Positions 6,681-8,547 of a DNA stretch of 8,547 bases are shown here, one piece after another. The stretch's first letter is position 1, and each line of letters starts with the position of its first letter. The notes below the pieces were generated by a model. That model ran no database searches. It saw only the letters and a program-made list of their open reading frames with translations, and had not been told where the DNA came from. Both the position numbers and the translations under genes were made by a program. The DNA is from Deltaproteobacteria bacterium (GTDB lineage: Bacteria; Myxococcota_A; UBA9160): assembly GCA_003520425.1 (NCBI GenBank), contig DOUU01000047.1, forward strand, positions 3,824 through 12,370, written 5' to 3'.

Positions 6681-6854
6681 GGGGGCACCGTGTCGCCGGC
6701 GCCTCTTGAAGGAATGGAGGAGCCTCCCGTCCTGGCGCCACGAGAGGCGCGCGGTGGCCAGGGGCGCTCGCGCGACGCAGCGGGAGAGCCGCTCGAGGGG
6801 TCGTTGATCCCGCGCGGGCACCCCCACGTTTCCGCTCGAACTGGCACCACCTGA
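4950..6854 (+). CDS. FemAB-like transferase fused to a class I SAM-dependent methyltransferase
   Basis: A continuous 634-residue frame encodes two enzymes. Residues 1-290 are FemAB/GNAT-like: YPSFFSTMEFAQAW at 3-16, basic helix NEIRKGVRRGISV at 141-153, FFVAEFDGIIIGGGLF at 199-214, and the closing NLGNPGSNKSLAQFKSSWG at 258-276. After a linker (about 290-320) comes a Rossmann methyltransferase: entry SWSERAKSFGELEAVCYAGG (322-341), SAM motif I VVVDFGCGTGR (373-383), post-I GLDITEAMVEAA (397-408), acidic strand SVDLIWVC (433-440), and motif III MFRVLKPGGLVVQYE (479-493). The recognisable protein ends near DYYFVWRKGG (570-579); about 55 residues of Pro/Arg/Gly-rich tail follow. GTG 4950 is chosen from its ribosome site and homology. 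Codons are AT-rich (AAA, AAT, GAT, TTT) through about 6,680, unlike all neighbours, which suggests transfer. Likely roles are acyl or aminoacyl addition and methylation of a glycan or lipid; substrates are unknown. Confidence 0.85.
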   Translation: MQYPSFFSTMEFAQAWCRAVGGGSEPFRITVSGSGQPRAMHMIRSKGRFGLYSLSSGVANDLCISPGWTGDLHACTVESILEQLKIARVKSFQWGVRFDHQPLADALRLQGLDSRRMATYVLNLDQDHERVFARHNATVRNEIRKGVRRGISVRATCHPDDISRYQKLYEGLQREKKWPFIYPAALTLDLARLSGMTRFFVAEFDGIIIGGGLFVQDGNSVYHLHGVADREYNHLFPSNAVINAGIRWGCETGAQFFNLGNPGSNKSLAQFKSSWGSRPEVYSVFGWQNPIWLGMSKVRNRARALLNGTRQNNFRRVSGISSWSERAKSFGELEAVCYAGGSERKNLMMHGACLVGAEKAVSLLRSKAIGQPVVVDFGCGTGRMIRFFDKHGCNVLGLDITEAMVEAARKIGLPSNSSAWHFNGLSIPKENESVDLIWVCAVLKYTLFPPGSKCVHGMLPATEPGCAFEATYADIAREMFRVLKPGGLVVQYEMYVDADPDVFRHDFEDAGFRIEEIEVLRRDKGRLEGLCEWGESFALPVSLVLFLGRSCAKLRYLFDAPERKIGDFRDYYFVWRKGGTVSPAPLEGMEEPPVLAPREARGGQGRSRDAAGEPLEGSLIPRGHPHVSARTGTT

Positions 6855-6952
6855 CGTGCTTTCCTCGCTGCGAGCCACGTGATTGAGTTGTGGAGTCCAG
6901 ATACGGGCTCAGGGCAGCCGAGGCCTTGGTGCGGACGAGACACCGCGCATCG

Positions 6953-6982
6953 CCGGTCACCCGCAGCCCTGCGGGCGACCGG
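6953..6982. terminator. Strong hairpin between convergent genes, terminator-like
   Basis: CCGGTC (6953-6958) pairs with GACCGG (6977-6982), and CCCGCA (6960-6965) pairs with TGCGGG (6970-6975), around the loop GCCC. A single A/C mismatch (6959/6976) separates the two 6-bp arms. The structure begins 12 bases past the stop of the minus-strand SGNH gene and about 100 bases past the stop of the fusion gene. Neither side has a proper T-run, so it is not a textbook intrinsic terminator. It may act as a bidirectional transcript-end or stability hairpin. Confidence 0.5.
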
Positions 6983-6994
6983 TCTTCGGGCTCT

Positions 6995-8239
6995 TCATCG
7001 CGCCTCCGTCCCTGCGAGCGCCGCCGTCGACGTCGTGAGCCCCCGTGCTGCGAGTCGACGCAGGACGAGCTCGCCTACCTCGGCGTGGACCGCGGCGTTC
7101 GGGTGGGCGTCCAGCGCGCTTACAACGAGGTCCTGCGGAGGGCGGCCCGTGAAGCGCTCGGCCAGGTCCACGACCTCGGCACCCTCGTCGCGGAAGACCG
7201 TCGCGACGCGCGCGACGATCGTATGCGTGCCGACGACGTCGGTCAGATCCGGGAAGGCGATCACGAGGAGTAGCGCTCCTTGCGCACGCGCAAGCGCGGC
7301 CACGTCGCGCAGCTGCGTCGCGTAACGCTCCCAAGTCGCTGGATCGTCGAAGGCATTCAGGACGCTCTGCCAATAGGCGCTTTGCAAGCCCGAGAGCCGT
7401 GTGCGCCGCACCCGCCAGTAGACGAAGTTCGCAAGGTCGGAGTGCTGGACAACCGCCCGTACGCCCGCAGGCTCGCCGTCGAGGTCAAGGCGCGGCGGCG
7501 CGGCCTGGGGCGACACGGCTTCGATGTCGTTCACGTACCACGAGAGAACGATCACGTCCGGGGGCAGCGCCATCGAGCGCAGGGCGAGGAGCTCATCCGT
7601 TGTGTTCCAGCCGTTCCGCGCGAGCAGCACGACCGACCAGGCCGGTCCGAGGCCGCGCCGCACTCTGTCCGCAAACCGTGCCTCCCGATCCTCGATCCCG
7701 TGTCCCGCAGCGAAGGAATCTCCCACCACGTAGAGCCGGCGTGTCGCGGCGAGCGCGGCGGGATCGATCTCGCGGTCGCGGTAGCCTGCGTGGTTGAGGG
7801 GCCCCCAGTACCGCTGAAACCAGCGCTGGGCGGCGCGTGTTTGGCCAAGGCCGTCCGAATAGACAGCGAAGTGGCGGAAGCCCGCCTCGAGGGAACCCAG
7901 CGTGAGAACGAGCGACGCGACGGCCAGGAGTGCGTTCGCGAACAGCGTCCGACGCCGCACGGGTGCGACGGCCACCAAGGCTGGCGCGCCGTGCCCGGGG
8001 CGGGCGCCGAGAAGTCGGAGCACGGGCTGGCCGAGCACGCCGACGCCCGCGACGTATGCCGCGGGTCCGGCGAGGGCTGCGAGCGCCGAGCGCGCATACG
8101 CCAGAACGAGGCCTGTTTGCGTGGGTGCCGGCACGCAGCGCAGGAGCACTGCCACGGCGAACCCGGCTGCGGCAAACCGGCCGGCGGTCGCCCCCAGCCC
8201 GCACGCGGAGGCCGCACGGCTTGGAGCGCGTCCGTTCAA
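6995..8239 (-). CDS. Membrane-anchored SGNH/GDSL-family hydrolase
   Basis: The 414-residue frame has a hydrophobic N-terminal third and a C-terminal SGNH esterase-like domain. Candidate membrane segments lie near residues 22-35, 43-72 and 98-118, so the catalytic domain is probably periplasmic. Block I is LYVVGDSFAAGHG with nucleophile Ser175, block II is ARNGWNT near 207-213, block III is WYVND with Asn237, and block V is DAHPN with Asp377 and His379, so the catalytic set is complete. SGNH enzymes near polysaccharide genes usually remove or transfer O-acetyl groups, and that role is inferred here. The longest frame starts at TTG 8239 without a good ribosome site. GTG 7960, giving MRRRTLFANALLAV and a single anchor (321 residues), is a credible alternative, although upstream codons have high GC3 and look coding. 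It is transcribed towards the fusion gene and lies outside the plus-strand operon. Confidence 0.85.
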   Translation of the reverse strand: MNGRAPSRAASACGLGATAGRFAAAGFAVAVLLRCVPAPTQTGLVLAYARSALAALAGPAAYVAGVGVLGQPVLRLLGARPGHGAPALVAVAPVRRRTLFANALLAVASLVLTLGSLEAGFRHFAVYSDGLGQTRAAQRWFQRYWGPLNHAGYRDREIDPAALAATRRLYVVGDSFAAGHGIEDREARFADRVRRGLGPAWSVVLLARNGWNTTDELLALRSMALPPDVIVLSWYVNDIEAVSPQAAPPRLDLDGEPAGVRAVVQHSDLANFVYWRVRRTRLSGLQSAYWQSVLNAFDDPATWERYATQLRDVAALARAQGALLLVIAFPDLTDVVGTHTIVARVATVFRDEGAEVVDLAERFTGRPPQDLVVSALDAHPNAAVHAEVGELVLRRLAARGLTTSTAALAGTEAR

Positions 8240-8547
8240 GGTCTGTCGCGAGCGATGCCAGGTCGCTGGTGCCGCAGCGGGAGAACTGATCGATGGCGGA
8301 AAAAACCCGAGCGATCACCGGTTGACGCGTCCTCCGGTGGCTTGTTCGGCTGTCAGCCAGCGGGCTTGAGCGGCCCGGCCGACGATCCCGAAGGGCATGT
8401 GTGCTCAACGGATACGCAATGGGTTGCTCCCGAAACCGGAACACCGCAAAGTGGGGCCATCTCTCCGCGCCTGCGCGTGCTCCAGCTCCTGCCCCCCGAT
8501 TGAGATCGCTCGTTCGTCCTCGTTTTGAGCCCTTTTGGGCAGGTCGA
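8240..8547. other. Region upstream of the SGNH gene with no supported gene
   Basis: These 308 bases precede the SGNH start on the minus strand and reach the window edge. They should contain the SGNH promoter, but I see no convincing -35/-10 pair on either strand. Open frames here are continuations of out-of-frame shadows of the SGNH gene and resemble no family. A tiny 4-bp palindrome (GCCC TTTT GGGC, 8529-8540) is too weak to call. Confidence 0.5.

Noticed and set aside
6854..6880. ACGTG/CACGT pair just past the fusion gene stop as a terminator
   Set aside because: The 5-bp arms enclose a weak 4-bp inner stem and there is no T-run. The hairpin at 6953-6982 is much stronger.
7280..8503. Plus-strand open frame of 407 codons opposite the SGNH gene
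   Set aside because: The minus strand carries a complete set of SGNH motifs. The plus translation has no recognisable domain.
8464..8503. Stretch reading LRVLQLLPPD, like the first strand of a GT4 glycosyltransferase
   Set aside because: A stop follows at once and no other frame continues the pattern before the window edge. The similarity is too short to support a gene.
8529..8540. GCCC TTTT GGGC palindrome near the right edge
   Set aside because: Only a 4-bp stem with no adjacent T-run; expected by chance.
1..8547. CRISPR arrays, tRNA, rRNA, insertion sequences, integrases or toxin-antitoxin pairs
   Set aside because: I searched by eye and saw no regularly spaced repeats, cloverleaf-like segments, transposase motifs or paired small genes.

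Overview
The window is high-GC bacterial DNA (a sample block at 4321-4380 has 40 G/C of 60) carrying part of a surface-polysaccharide or exopolysaccharide locus. No rRNA, tRNA or housekeeping marker fixes the species. GC-rich codons, frequent GTG starts and the gene set suggest a high-GC Gram-negative lineage with an exosortase/PEP-CTERM-like polysaccharide cluster, but this is inference.

Layout: at the left edge (about 529 down to 1, minus strand) is the N-terminal third of an AMP-forming acyl-CoA ligase, cut off by the window just after its ATP-binding motif. A gap of about 190 bases separates it from a divergent plus-strand operon. The operon encodes a GT4-type glycosyltransferase (720-1976), a doubtful 74-residue ORF (1973-2197), a multi-pass Wzx/PST-type flippase (2201-3676), a FemAB/GNAT-like acyl- or aminoacyl-transferase (3673-4728), an unrecognised 61-residue protein (4725-4910) and a 634-residue FemAB-like plus SAM-methyltransferase fusion (4950-6854). 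Three junctions are 4-base GTGA/ATGA overlaps, which points to translational coupling. A convergent minus-strand gene (8239-6995) encodes a membrane-anchored SGNH/GDSL hydrolase. A strong hairpin lies between the convergent genes. The last 308 bases, upstream of the SGNH gene, hold nothing I can call.

Working together (inference): the glycosyltransferase would help build a lipid-linked oligosaccharide, and the flippase would move it across the inner membrane. The two FemAB-like transferases, the methyltransferase domain, the SGNH enzyme and the acyl-CoA ligase would add or remove acyl, aminoacyl or methyl groups.

The part most worth attention is the block from about 4,950 to about 6,680. Its base composition is much lower in GC than both sides (25 G/C of 60 at 5341-5400, against 43 of 60 at 6781-6840). 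It encodes the two-domain fusion almost exactly, and the last 55 or so codons run on into high-GC sequence unlike either domain. This looks like a horizontally acquired gene spliced into the 3' end of the operon, beside a native paralogue of its first domain.
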